From Anaerolineae bacterium (GTDB lineage: Bacteria > Chloroflexota > Anaerolineae > JADYZS01), in contig JADYZS010000136.1 of the NCBI GenBank assembly GCA_020853075.1, positions 1-16,693 on the forward strand: a stretch of 16,693 bases of DNA. Reading direction: 5' to 3'. Below the pieces are notes generated by a model. The model was not told the DNA's origin. It did not search any database and saw nothing but the letters and a program-made list of their open reading frames with translations. The number at the start of each line of letters is the position of its first letter. Position 1 is the stretch's first letter. Of the stretch, positions 9,415 to 16,262 are shown one piece after another. Both the position numbers and the translations under genes were made by a program.

Positions 9415-11094
9415 ATGCCCACAACATCTTCTGCCACGATAGACGCCGAGGTGAGCGATTTCCAGTCTCTCGTCTCGCATCTGGAGCGGGAACCCCGTCT
9501 CAGCGCGCCCCCGCGCAGCAGGGGCCCAACTCAGTTCATCCTTTCCAGCCGCCAGGCTTTGACCCGCAAATATGGGCCGCGCGGCTTCACCGCTATTGAC
9601 CAGGCCCTGCGAGACCTCGCGGACCGCGCCACTCGCAGCCGCGGCGCCGAGGCGGTGATGCTCTACGTGGATGACGCCGATTCGCTGCATCCTTTTGGCC
9701 TATCGCCGGCAGACCCTACGGACGCTACAGCCATCAAACGCCTGGTTGAGGCCATCAGCGACGGGGTGGCCGACGGGAACCAGGAGCCGCCCTCTATCAT
9801 GATCGCTGGTGGCGATGCCATTGTGCCGTTCCATCGTTGGCCGCGCACTGAAGAAGGTCAGATATTGACAGACGCCCCCTACGCGGCCCAGGGCGATCAA
9901 TACTTCCGGCCTGCGCGCCCTGTGGGTCGCCTCCCCGATGCGCCCAATCCTGACCTGGGATACTTCTTGCACCTGATCGACGGCGCGGCAGAAGCCCACG
10001 AGATGGCCCGCGCGGCCAACACCTTCGGGAATTGGCTGCGCCAAACCCTGGCAGGTGGCGTCAGGGGGACACGCACGCTCCCCGCCTATGGCTACGCCGG
10101 AAGCCTGTGGAAAGAGGCCGCCCGCGAGGTCTTCCGTGTCATCGGCGAGCCGGACCGCCTGCGTATTTCGCCCCCTCTCAGCCGGGCGGACTTCGCTCAA
10201 GAGGCAGCCGGGCCCGCCCTGATCTTCTTCAGTCTGCGGGGATTACGCCAGTCGCCGGGTTGGTACGGGCAATATGATCCGTCGTTCGCCGCCGATTTTG
10301 AACCGTTTCCCCTGGCCCTGCGTCCGGAGGACCTCACTCCCTGGCAAACGCTCACCGCCATCGTCTTCAGCCAGGCTGGCTTCGGCGGCGATCTTATGGG
10401 GAAGTCGCCACGGGAGTCCATGACCTTACGGCTCCTTTCCACCCAGGCAGTGGCAGTGGTCTCTTCCACGGCGTTGTCTTGCGGTTCCATGACACCGCCT
10501 TTGGTGGGTGCAGACCTGTTAGCCCGCTATTTTTGGGAGGGGCTAGGCTCCGCGCTGACGGTCGGCCAGGCCCTGATGGATGCGAAGGTGCGCTACACGC
10601 GAGACGTGATGGCCTATCAAGGCTATCTGGATCTGGATGACCAGAAGACGCTCCTCAGTTTTCACCTGTTCGGCGACCCCACCCTCTTACCGGCGGGCCA
10701 GGTCGTGGCGAGAGAGCGCAGCATGCACGACCGTCTGCAAGGCGACGCGCCGCCGGCCGTCCGTTGCCAATTGCGCGCTGTGCCGCAAAGTCTTGCCACC
10801 GTGCCGTTGGATTTGCAGAGGCGAGTCTTGGACTACGTCTCGGAGCGACTGCCGCATTTGGCCGACGCCCGGTTAACCGTGACGCGGCCCATCTTGTGCG
10901 CCGGTGATTGCGTGGGTCGCTGCCGCATCGCCGAGGCCATGTACCGTGCGACGCAGCCGGGCGCGCTCAACGTCAACTACGTATTCACGTTCACGAGCCT
11001 ACAGCGGCTACCGGGGACCGAGGCCGAGCTGAGCCTGGCGCGTATCACGGTCAGCCCAAGGGGTGACCTGCTCAAAGTGACATTATCACGCTAG
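9415..11094 (+). CDS. Gingipain-like (peptidase C25, caspase-fold) protein, catalytic residues apparently lost
   Basis: 559 residues with no signal peptide or membrane segment, so cytoplasmic, unlike secreted gingipains. The C25/CHAT layout is readable: strand and turn PSIMIAGGDAIVPFHRWP (126-143); TDAPYAAQGD (152-161), then VGRLPDAP (170-177), typical of C25; the His strand ALIFFSLRGLRQSPGWYG (268-285); the Cys strand TAIVFSQAGFGGD (314-326); and HLFGDPTLLP (417-426). Where active members have H-G and A-C, this protein has R275-G and A321-G322, so it is probably a pseudo-peptidase. Residues from about 430 form a domain I do not recognise, with C495, C499 and C503 spaced as CX3CX3C. ATG 9415 is the first start after an in-frame TAG at 9406; no strong Shine-Dalgarno is visible. 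With a 28-base gap, it is probably co-transcribed with the NACHT-TPR gene. A divergent CHAT-family assignment remains possible. Confidence 0.75.
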   Translation: MPTTSSATIDAEVSDFQSLVSHLEREPRLSAPPRSRGPTQFILSSRQALTRKYGPRGFTAIDQALRDLADRATRSRGAEAVMLYVDDADSLHPFGLSPADPTDATAIKRLVEAISDGVADGNQEPPSIMIAGGDAIVPFHRWPRTEEGQILTDAPYAAQGDQYFRPARPVGRLPDAPNPDLGYFLHLIDGAAEAHEMARAANTFGNWLRQTLAGGVRGTRTLPAYGYAGSLWKEAAREVFRVIGEPDRLRISPPLSRADFAQEAAGPALIFFSLRGLRQSPGWYGQYDPSFAADFEPFPLALRPEDLTPWQTLTAIVFSQAGFGGDLMGKSPRESMTLRLLSTQAVAVVSSTALSCGSMTPPLVGADLLARYFWEGLGSALTVGQALMDAKVRYTRDVMAYQGYLDLDDQKTLLSFHLFGDPTLLPAGQVVARERSMHDRLQGDAPPAVRCQLRAVPQSLATVPLDLQRRVLDYVSERLPHLADARLTVTRPILCAGDCVGRCRIAEAMYRATQPGALNVNYVFTFTSLQRLPGTEAELSLARITVSPRGDLLKVTLSR

Positions 11095-11108
11095 GTCGGG
11101 TGGCGTGT

Positions 11109-11156
11109 TGGTTCTTTTTCAACCACGGGACGGGGCGGGGATCGAGACCGCCCCGT
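11109..11156 (+). terminator. GC-rich hairpin after the C25-like gene, possible terminator
   Basis: ACGGGGCGG (11130-11138) pairs perfectly with CCGCCCCGT (11148-11156) across a 9-base loop, 35 bases after the stop of the C25-like gene. It is preceded by a small stem, TGGTT/AACCA (11109-11113 and 11121-11125), with a T-rich loop. No T-run follows the large stem on the + strand, so it is not a textbook intrinsic terminator. It may end transcription weakly or protect the 3' end of the mRNA. Confidence 0.4.
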
Positions 11157-11201
11157 TCCACTTTGGCAAAGTTAGACAAAGCATATACAGCCCACCAGGC
11201 C

Positions 11202-11242
11202 ATTGACACATGACAATCTGATGCGAACAACCTGTGGATAAC
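11202..11242 (+). repeat. 41-bp direct repeat, unit 1, ending in a DnaA-box sequence
   Basis: The unit begins ATTGACA and ends CCTGTGGATAAC; its partner at 11291-11331 has exactly the same length. About two thirds of positions are identical, concentrated in the first 16 and last 12 bases, while the middle is divergent. The end contains TGTGGATAA (11233-11241), the reverse complement of TTATCCACA, a perfect match to the bacterial DnaA-box consensus. Conserved ends around a variable core suggest two separate protein-binding sites at fixed spacing. Confidence 0.6.
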
Positions 11243-11330
11243 CCGGCAAATATCGCGCGCCGGTCAGGACCATAGGCCAGCCTTCGGATTATTGACAGAT
11301 GGCAATTGATCTGGGATGTCCTGTGGATAA
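11233..11330 (-). promoter_or_regulatory. Pair of perfect DnaA-box sequences (11233-11241, 11322-11330)
   Basis: Both sites read TTATCCACA on the minus strand and point the same way. A further 8-of-9 match, TTTTACACA, is at 11593-11601, at the edge of an AT-rich stretch of about 60 bases. Perfect DnaA boxes in pairs can mark an origin, a DnaA-titration site or a DnaA-controlled promoter. No dnaA, dnaN or other origin-linked gene is in the window, so no origin is claimed. Confidence 0.45.
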
Positions 11331-11331
11331 C
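11291..11331 (+). repeat. 41-bp direct repeat, unit 2, ending in a DnaA-box sequence
   Basis: Second copy of the unit, 89 bp downstream of the first. It shares the ATTGACA head and CCTGTGGATAAC tail, with the perfect DnaA-box sequence TGTGGATAA at 11322-11330. Directly overlapping the head is TTATTGACA (11289-11297), an 8-of-9 match to TTATNCACA on the opposite strand sense. Confidence 0.6.
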
Positions 11332-11480
11332 GAGCCAACGCCCCGGCGACGTGACGTGGATGGGGTGTTTCCGCAGCCCGTGGAACCGTGAAACAATCCC
11401 CCGCGCCGACTCCCCACCCCGCCAAGGGTGTATATTCCCCGGAATGGCCTGTTGACAGAGAGAACTCCCCCTCATCTCCA

Positions 11481-11533
11481 GCCCCTCTCCCGCGTACTCG
11501 TGCGTTCTTCCCAACACCAAGCGGGAGAGGGGC
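11481..11533. repeat. REP/MITE-like palindrome, 13-bp perfect arms
   Basis: GCCCCTCTCCCGC (11481-11493) and GCGGGAGAGGGGC (11521-11533) are perfect reverse complements separated by 27 bases. Palindromes of this CCCCTCTCCCGC type are common as dispersed intergenic repeats in Chloroflexota and some other GC-rich genomes (recalled, not searched). It could also fold as an RNA hairpin upstream of the sufR promoter. A second partial TTCTCCC segment follows near 11555. Confidence 0.6.
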
Positions 11534-11598
11534 GATCATACTCTCCCAAAGGGGTTCTCCCAGCGGGTCGCCGCAGTGTTATCAACCTTAAATTTTAC

Positions 11599-11638
11599 AC
11601 AATTTAGACAGATACTATTGACAAAATAACTGAATTGT
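11599..11638. promoter_or_regulatory. Inverted repeat over the sufR promoter, candidate operator
   Basis: ACAATTTAG (11599-11607) and CTGAATTGT (11630-11638) are inverted repeats with one mismatch and 22 bases between them. The left arm lies just upstream of the -35 hexamer and the right arm ends two bases before the -10 hexamer, so a bound dimer would block RNA polymerase. The likely ligand is SufR itself, by analogy with known SufR autoregulation. The CAAC-N6-GTTG site known for cyanobacterial SufR is not seen. Confidence 0.45.
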
Positions 11639-11646
11639 GGTACGAT
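11618..11646 (+). promoter_or_regulatory. Sigma-70-type promoter of the sufRCBD operon
   Basis: A perfect -35 TTGACA (11618-11623), a 17-base spacer and the -10 TACGAT (11641-11646, four of six consensus bases) lie in a markedly AT-rich patch of an otherwise GC-rich sequence. Transcription would start near 11653, giving a leader of about 30 bases before the sufR ATG. It is the only good promoter seen ahead of sufR, sufC, sufB and sufD. Confidence 0.75.
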
Positions 11647-11667
11647 GGGGCCGTCGCCGAGAGGAAG

Positions 11668-11674
11668 AAAGGAG
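11668..11674 (+). promoter_or_regulatory. Ribosome binding site that fixes the sufR start
   Basis: AAAGGAG lies eight bases before ATG 11683. The reading frame stays open upstream to a TTG at 11635, but that codon sits between the -35 and -10 hexamers and would not be in the transcript, so ATG 11683 is the start. Confidence 0.8.
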
Positions 11675-11682
11675 CCGACACG

Positions 11683-12342
11683 ATGAGCGCGACACCTGGT
11701 TTCAATAGTACACCGGCCGGGCAGATCGTGGAATTGCTCCAGCGCCAGGGCCCTATGAGTGTCAAAGATATGGAGACGGCGTTGGGTGTGACCACAACCG
11801 CCGTGCGCCAGCAAATCGCCAACCTGGTGGCAGAGGGCCTGGTGACCTCGCGTGTCGTGCGGGAAGGCGTAGGACGGCCCCATTTCGCGTACTCTCTCAC
11901 CGACAAGGCCCGCTCCTTGTTTGCCTGCTATTGCGACGATCTGGCTTTGTCACTGTACGAGGAACTCGTGAAAGAGGTCGGCCCCAGCAAGGTGAACTCC
12001 CTATTGGAGCGTGTCGGCCAGCGCCTGGCAGAGCAGTATGCCGGGCAATTGAAATCAACTGCGCTGCGAGAACGGGTGGCCGACTTCTCACAGATATTGC
12101 AAGCCAAAGGCATCTTGTCTGACGTTTCGCCCACGGCAGATGGGCTGATACTGAAGGCCTACAACTGCCCTTATTATGAATTGGCGGTAGAACATCGCGA
12201 GATATGCTCTATGGAGCAAGATATGATGTCCCGCGTCTTAGAAGCCGACGTCGCCCTGACCCATTGCATGCACGATGGTCACCAGGGCTGCCAATTCGTC
12301 GTGCGCGCTGTTCCCGCTCCCGGCCAACTGGCGAGCGGCTGA
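11683..12342 (+). CDS. sufR: SufR-type Fe-S-sensing winged-helix regulator of the suf operon
   Basis: 219 residues. An N-terminal winged helix-turn-helix runs from AGQIVELLQRQG through MSVKDMETALGVTTTAVRQQ to the wing GVGRPHFAYSL (about residues 11-75). The C-terminal part has the family's cysteine pattern: NCPYYELAVEHREIC (CX12C), then 19 residues to HC and 7 more to GC. In characterised SufR proteins conserved cysteines bind a [4Fe-4S] cluster; the holo-form represses suf and loss of the cluster relieves repression. Here it is first in the operon, 36 bases before sufC, under a promoter with an overlapping inverted repeat, which fits autorepression. The start is ATG 11683, chosen by its ribosome binding site and the promoter. 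The family assignment is strong; cluster binding is inferred from the cysteines. Confidence 0.87.
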   Translation: MSATPGFNSTPAGQIVELLQRQGPMSVKDMETALGVTTTAVRQQIANLVAEGLVTSRVVREGVGRPHFAYSLTDKARSLFACYCDDLALSLYEELVKEVGPSKVNSLLERVGQRLAEQYAGQLKSTALRERVADFSQILQAKGILSDVSPTADGLILKAYNCPYYELAVEHREICSMEQDMMSRVLEADVALTHCMHDGHQGCQFVVRAVPAPGQLASG

Positions 12343-12378
12343 CACCTCTCTCTACTCAGGAAAGGAGACCGACTCTCA

Positions 12379-13179
12379 ATGGGGTCTGAATTAGTGGTAC
12401 GAGACCTGCACGTCAACGTGGAAGGGAAGGAAATCCTCAAAGGCGTCAATCTGCAGGTCAGACAGGGTGAGGTCCACGCCCTGATGGGGCCCAACGGGTC
12501 TGGCAAGTCCACCCTGGCCTACACCCTGGCAGGACATCCGAAATACGAAGTGACCGACGGCGAGGTGTTGTTGGACGGCGAGAACCTGTTGGAAATGGGA
12601 GCCGACGAACGGGCCCGCAAAGGCATCTTCCTTGCCTTCCAATATCCCACGGCGATCCCAGGTGTCAACATGGCGAACTTCCTACGCACCGCGGTCAGTC
12701 GTGTCCGCGCCGCGCAGAGCGACAACGCGGGCAGCGCCAGAGATGGCGGCGAGTTGATCCCCATGCGAGAGTTTCGCAAGGAACTGAACTCCTCCCTTTC
12801 AATGCTCAAAATGGAGAGCGATTTTGTGCGCCGCTATCTGAACGATGGCTTCAGCGGCGGCGAGAAGAAGCGGGCCGAGATCCTGCAGATGGCTCTCTTG
12901 CGCCCCAAGATCGCCATCCTGGACGAGACAGATTCCGGACTGGATATAGATGCTCTGCGCGTCGTCTCCGAGGGGGTCAATGCCCTCTCCGGCACGAACC
13001 TGGGCGTCCTCCTCATCACACACTACCAGCGCATCCTGAATTACATCAAACCCAACTTCATCCACATCCTGTTCAACGGGCGTGTGGTCGTCTCCGGCGG
13101 GCCTGAACTGGCCTCCGTGCTGGAAGAGAAGGGCTACGACTGGGTGCGCACCGAATTCGGCGAACCCGTGGCGGGCTAG
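12379..13179 (+). CDS. sufC: SufC, ABC-type ATPase of Fe-S cluster assembly
   Basis: 266 residues, close to the usual length of about 250. It is a cytosolic ATPase that forms the SufBC2D scaffold complex; ATP hydrolysis drives conformational change in SufB-SufD rather than membrane transport. All ABC motifs are visible: Walker [10 protein letters not shown] (37-45), Q-loop FQYP (Q88), signature FSGGEKKR (158-165, the SufC variant of LSGGQ), Walker [12 protein letters not shown] (179-189) and the H-loop LLITHYQR (H215). No transmembrane partner gene is present, as expected for SufC. AAAGGAG at 12361-12367 precedes ATG 12379 by 11 bases. It lies 36 bases after sufR and is probably co-transcribed. 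All key residues are intact. Confidence 0.98.
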   Translation: MGSELVVRDLHVNVEGKEILKGVNLQVRQGEVHALMGPNGSGKSTLAYTLAGHPKYEVTDGEVLLDGENLLEMGADERARKGIFLAFQYPTAIPGVNMANFLRTAVSRVRAAQSDNAGSARDGGELIPMREFRKELNSSLSMLKMESDFVRRYLNDGFSGGEKKRAEILQMALLRPKIAILDETDSGLDIDALRVVSEGVNALSGTNLGVLLITHYQRILNYIKPNFIHILFNGRVVVSGGPELASVLEEKGYDWVRTEFGEPVAG

Positions 13180-13249
13180 GCAGGCAAACGGGTGCGGGGA
13201 AGCGACGTTGAGATGACGGTGAAACGCCCTGCCCGCCCGCCCCTTTTAT

Positions 13250-13275
13250 GACGCGGCGCTGTAGTTACAGGCGTC
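13250..13275 (+). other. Hairpin in the sufC-sufB gap
   Basis: The 135-base gap between sufC and sufB holds no gene. GACGC (13250-13254) pairs with GCGTC (13271-13275) and CTGTA (13259-13263) with TACAG (13266-13270), leaving GGCG as a bulge on the left side. It has no T-run, so it looks like an mRNA processing or stability element rather than a terminator. No convincing internal promoter is seen in the gap. Confidence 0.4.
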
Positions 13276-13314
13276 GTACAGGCGGTCCTATTCGCACTGT
13301 TTGGGAGGCAGCGT

Positions 13315-14718
13315 ATGTCAACGCAGATGGTTGAGGCTACAAAGAAGGAATACCAGTACGGGTTCCACGACCCCGAGAAATATACCTTCAAGGCTCGCAA
13401 GGGTCTTGATAAGGAGATCGTTGAGGAGATCTCGTGGATGAAGAGCGAGCCGGCCTGGATGCGCGATTTCCGGTTACGCTCGTTGGAGCAATTTGTGGCT
13501 AAACCGATGCCCACCTGGGGCGCGGACTTGAGCGAACTCCAGTTTGACAACATCTACTACTACCTGAAGGCCACCGACCGCCAGGGCAAGACCTGGGAAG
13601 AGGTGCCCGATACCATCAAGAACACCTTTGACCGCCTCGGTATCCCGGAGGCAGAACGCAAGTTCCTGGCCGGTGTCGGCGCGCAATATGAGTCGGAAGT
13701 GATCTACCATAATCTGAAAGAGGAGTGGGAGAAACTCGGCGTCGTCTTCGTGGATACCGATACCGCCGTGCGAGAGTACCCCGATCTGGTCAAGGAGTAT
13801 TTCGGCACAATCATCCCCCCTTCCGACAACAAGTTCGCCGCCCTCAACAGCGCGGTGTGGAGCGGTGGTAGTTTCATCTACGTGCCCAAAGGCGTGAAGG
13901 TGGACATCCCTCTGCAAGCCTACTTCCGCATCAACGCGCAGAACATGGGCCAGTTTGAACGGACGCTCATCATCTGCGATGAGGGAAGCCAGGTGCACTA
14001 CGTAGAAGGCTGTACGGCTCCCATCTACTCCAGCGATTCGCTGCACAGCGCCGTGGTAGAAATCATCGTCAAGAAGGGGGCGCGCTGCCGCTATACCACG
14101 ATCCAGAACTGGTCGGTGAACGTCTATAACCTGGTGACCAAACGGGCCGTCGCTTACGAGGACGCGACGATGGAATGGATTGATGGGAATCTGGGCTCTA
14201 AAGTCACCATGAAGTACCCGGCGGTCTATATGTTAGGCAAAGGGGCAAAGGCCGAGATTTTGTCCATCGCCTTCGCCGGGCACGGGCAGAACCTGGATGC
14301 GGGCGGCAAAGTGGTGCATGGCGCTCCTCACACCACGTCAACAATCACATCCAAGTCCATCAGCAAGGACGGCGGCCGTTCTAGTTACCGGGGGCTGCTG
14401 AAAGTCGCCAAGGGAGCCGTGGGGTGCAAATCCAACGTGCGCTGCGATGCGCTGATCCTGGACGAGCACTCCCGCTCTGACACCTATCCCTACATTGAGA
14501 TTGACGAGAACGACGTCGCCATCGGCCACGAGGCCTCGGTCAGCAAGATCGGCGAGGAGCAACTCTTCTATCTGATGAGCCGGGGGGTGAGTGAGAACGA
14601 GGCCGCGACCATGATCGTCAACGGCTTCATTGAGCCGCTGGTGAAGGAACTCCCGATGGAGTACGCGGTGGAGATGAACCGCCTGATCCAGTTGCAGATG
14701 GAAGGCTCCGTCGGCTAG
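13315..14718 (+). CDS. sufB: SufB, scaffold subunit of the SufBCD Fe-S assembly complex
   Basis: 467 residues, the usual length for SufB outside the enterobacteria. SufB accepts persulfide sulfur and, with SufD and SufC, builds the nascent cluster. Hallmark stretches include [60 protein letters not shown] and [36 protein letters not shown] carries C377, which aligns with the essential Cys405 of E. coli SufB, and GHEAS carries E406, which aligns with Glu434; the 29-residue spacing is the same. The N-terminal cysteine motif of E. coli SufB is absent. ATG 13315 is preceded by GGGAGG (13303-13308) at six bases. It lies downstream of sufC in the same direction. Confidence 0.98.
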   Translation: MSTQMVEATKKEYQYGFHDPEKYTFKARKGLDKEIVEEISWMKSEPAWMRDFRLRSLEQFVAKPMPTWGADLSELQFDNIYYYLKATDRQGKTWEEVPDTIKNTFDRLGIPEAERKFLAGVGAQYESEVIYHNLKEEWEKLGVVFVDTDTAVREYPDLVKEYFGTIIPPSDNKFAALNSAVWSGGSFIYVPKGVKVDIPLQAYFRINAQNMGQFERTLIICDEGSQVHYVEGCTAPIYSSDSLHSAVVEIIVKKGARCRYTTIQNWSVNVYNLVTKRAVAYEDATMEWIDGNLGSKVTMKYPAVYMLGKGAKAEILSIAFAGHGQNLDAGGKVVHGAPHTTSTITSKSISKDGGRSSYRGLLKVAKGAVGCKSNVRCDALILDEHSRSDTYPYIEIDENDVAIGHEASVSKIGEEQLFYLMSRGVSENEAATMIVNGFIEPLVKELPMEYAVEMNRLIQLQMEGSVG

Positions 14719-14741
14719 GCGCTGTATCATGCTTTTTCTGA

Positions 14742-14778
14742 GGGAGATCGTCCTGGCCCTATGGTACGACGGTCTCCC
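14742..14778 (+). promoter_or_regulatory. Hairpin A in the sufB-sufD gap
   Basis: GGGAGATCGTC (14742-14752) pairs with GACGGTCTCCC (14768-14778) over 11 positions, one of them a G-U pair as RNA, around a 15-base loop. It starts 23 bases after the sufB stop. The last three bases of its right arm are also needed by the next hairpin, so the two stems compete. Confidence 0.55.
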
Positions 14779-14792
14779 TTTCTACGAAAGGG
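14776..14792 (+). promoter_or_regulatory. Hairpin B covering the sufD ribosome binding site
   Basis: CCCTTTC (14776-14782) pairs perfectly with GAAAGGG (14786-14792) around the loop TAC. The right arm contains the AAAGGG that serves as the Shine-Dalgarno for the GTG at 14802, so formation of this stem would lower sufD translation. It shares CCC 14776-14778 with hairpin A. Confidence 0.55.
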
Positions 14793-14801
14793 ATCTACAC
14801 T

Positions 14802-16190
14802 GTGGCAACCTCTGTGCGCACGGTCACACGCCGTATCATCACCACCGCTGCACCGGCAGCGGATCGTCCCGACAGCTTCAACCCGGAGACACTGGAACGC
14901 CTCTCGGCCTGGAAGCAAGACCCGGAGTGGGTGCGCGAGAAGCGACGCCTGGCCTGGCGCTTCTACGGGGAAATCCCCATGCCCACAACGAACGACGAGG
15001 AATGGCGGCGTACCGATATTCGCCCATTACGCCTCAACCAGATCGTTCCCTTCACCCCCGACACGCCAACGCCCCTGGGAGGCTTACGGGATACGCCCCG
15101 GTGGGTGCAGGATACCACCGCCGGGGGCGGAGATGAGGCCGGACTCCTTATCCACCGCGACGCGAGCCTGGCCCACGCCAGTCTTTCGGCTGAGGCCAGG
15201 AGCCGGGGGGTGATCTTCACCGACCTGGACAGTGCGGCGCGCCAGTACCCTGACCTGGTCATGTCCCATTTTATGACCGAGGCCGTGCCATTGGATGCCA
15301 GCAAGTTTGCCGCGCTACACGGTGCTTTCTGGACAGGGGGCACGTTTCTATATGTGCCAAAGAACGTGGAGGTAAGCCTCCCCCTCTACAGCCTTACGTA
15401 CCTCTCCGGCGTGGAGCGCAACAGCTTCGGCCACGTGCTCATCGTAGCCGACGAGGGAAGCGCCGTGACCTTCGTCAACGAGCAATTGTCCAACGGAGCC
15501 GAGGACGCGGCCCAGGCAATGCACGCAGGCGCGGTAGAATTGTATCTAAAGGCGGGGTCACTGGTGCGCTACGTCGGATTGCAGGACTGGGGCCGGAATC
15601 TGTGGAATTTCTCTGTGGAGCGGGCCATCCTGGAGCGTGACAGCGTGTTGCAGTGGTACATCGGTGCATTGGGCAGCCAGTTGACAAAGGCCAACATGGA
15701 GGTGGCTTTGAAAGGGCCCGGCGCACGGGCCGAGATGGTCGGGTTCCTCTTTGCCGACGGTCACCAGCATCTGGATCACCACACCTACCAGAACCACCTG
15801 TCGGGCTTGACCGGAAGCGACCTTCTGTTTAAGGGCGCGTTGCGTGATCGCGCTCGCTCCGTCTATCATGGGCTCATCCGTATTCACAAGGCGGCGCAGC
15901 GGTCAGACGCCTATCAGGTCAATCGCAATCTTCTGTTGAGCAAGCAGGCGCGCGCCGACTCTATACCGGGCCTGGAGATTGAGGCGAACGACGTGCGCTG
16001 CACCCACGGCGCCACCGCCGGCCCGGTGGAAGAGGAGCATCTTTTCTATCTGATGAGCCGTGGACTCCCCCGCCACGAGGCGGAGCGGTTGATCGTGGAT
16101 GGTTTCTTTGACGAAGTGTTGCAGCGCATCCCTGTTGAGCGGGTGCAGGAACGCCTGCGGGCGTCTGTCATCCGCAAGTTTGAGGCGTGA
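14802..16190 (+). CDS. sufD: SufD, scaffold subunit of the SufBCD Fe-S assembly complex
   Basis: 462 residues, somewhat longer than the E. coli protein of about 423. SufD pairs with SufB and is needed for iron entry into the scaffold. The SufB/SufD core is clear: KFAALHGAFWTGGTFLYVPK, RYVGLQDWGRNLWNFSVERA, HLDHHTYQNHLSG, VYHGLIRIHKAAQRSDAYQ and [29 protein letters not shown] carries H402, the counterpart of the functionally important His360 of E. coli SufD. The SufB cysteine motif is replaced by VNRNLLLSK, which identifies SufD rather than a second SufB. The start is GTG 14802, with AAAGGG at 14787-14792; no ATG in frame lies nearby upstream. It follows sufB after 83 bases that contain two competing hairpins. 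Confidence 0.94.
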   Translation: MATSVRTVTRRIITTAAPAADRPDSFNPETLERLSAWKQDPEWVREKRRLAWRFYGEIPMPTTNDEEWRRTDIRPLRLNQIVPFTPDTPTPLGGLRDTPRWVQDTTAGGGDEAGLLIHRDASLAHASLSAEARSRGVIFTDLDSAARQYPDLVMSHFMTEAVPLDASKFAALHGAFWTGGTFLYVPKNVEVSLPLYSLTYLSGVERNSFGHVLIVADEGSAVTFVNEQLSNGAEDAAQAMHAGAVELYLKAGSLVRYVGLQDWGRNLWNFSVERAILERDSVLQWYIGALGSQLTKANMEVALKGPGARAEMVGFLFADGHQHLDHHTYQNHLSGLTGSDLLFKGALRDRARSVYHGLIRIHKAAQRSDAYQVNRNLLLSKQARADSIPGLEIEANDVRCTHGATAGPVEEEHLFYLMSRGLPRHEAERLIVDGFFDEVLQRIPVERVQERLRASVIRKFEA

Positions 16191-16262
16191 GGTTGTAGAT
16201 GACTTTCAGCCGTCTTTCCGGTACGCGGTCGGCCAGAGTTCCTCTCCGGTGCATCTGTCCTG

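Larger units (their letters stand above)
11157..11598. other. Gene-free intergenic stretch
   Basis: No convincing gene on either strand: the open frames here lack ribosome binding sites and run through palindromic repeats. What it holds is listed separately: two 41-bp direct-repeat units with DnaA-box sequences, and a 13-bp palindrome. TTGACA occurs on the + strand at 11203, 11292 and 11452. For none of these do I see a good -10 element about 17 bases downstream, so they are not called as promoters. Confidence 0.7.

Noticed and set aside
10480..10482. C356 of the C25-like protein (TALSCGSM) as the catalytic cysteine.
   Set aside because: It falls about 35 residues after the strand that carries the nucleophile in C25 and CHAT proteins, beyond the following VAVVSST strand.
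11202..11331. A CRISPR array, given the two similar spaced repeats.
   Set aside because: Only two imperfect units with divergent centres, 89 bp apart, and no cas genes.
11119..11520. 133-codon minus-strand open frame in the intergenic region.
   Set aside because: It runs through the DnaA-box repeats and into the palindrome, and shows no protein family features.
11635..11682. A 16-codon N-terminal extension of SufR starting at TTG 11635.
   Set aside because: The codon lies between the -35 and -10 hexamers and would not be transcribed; ATG 11683 has a good ribosome binding site.
14729..15136. Open frame starting at ATG 14729, between sufB and sufD.
   Set aside because: Most of it overlaps sufD in another frame and its first part encodes the competing hairpins.
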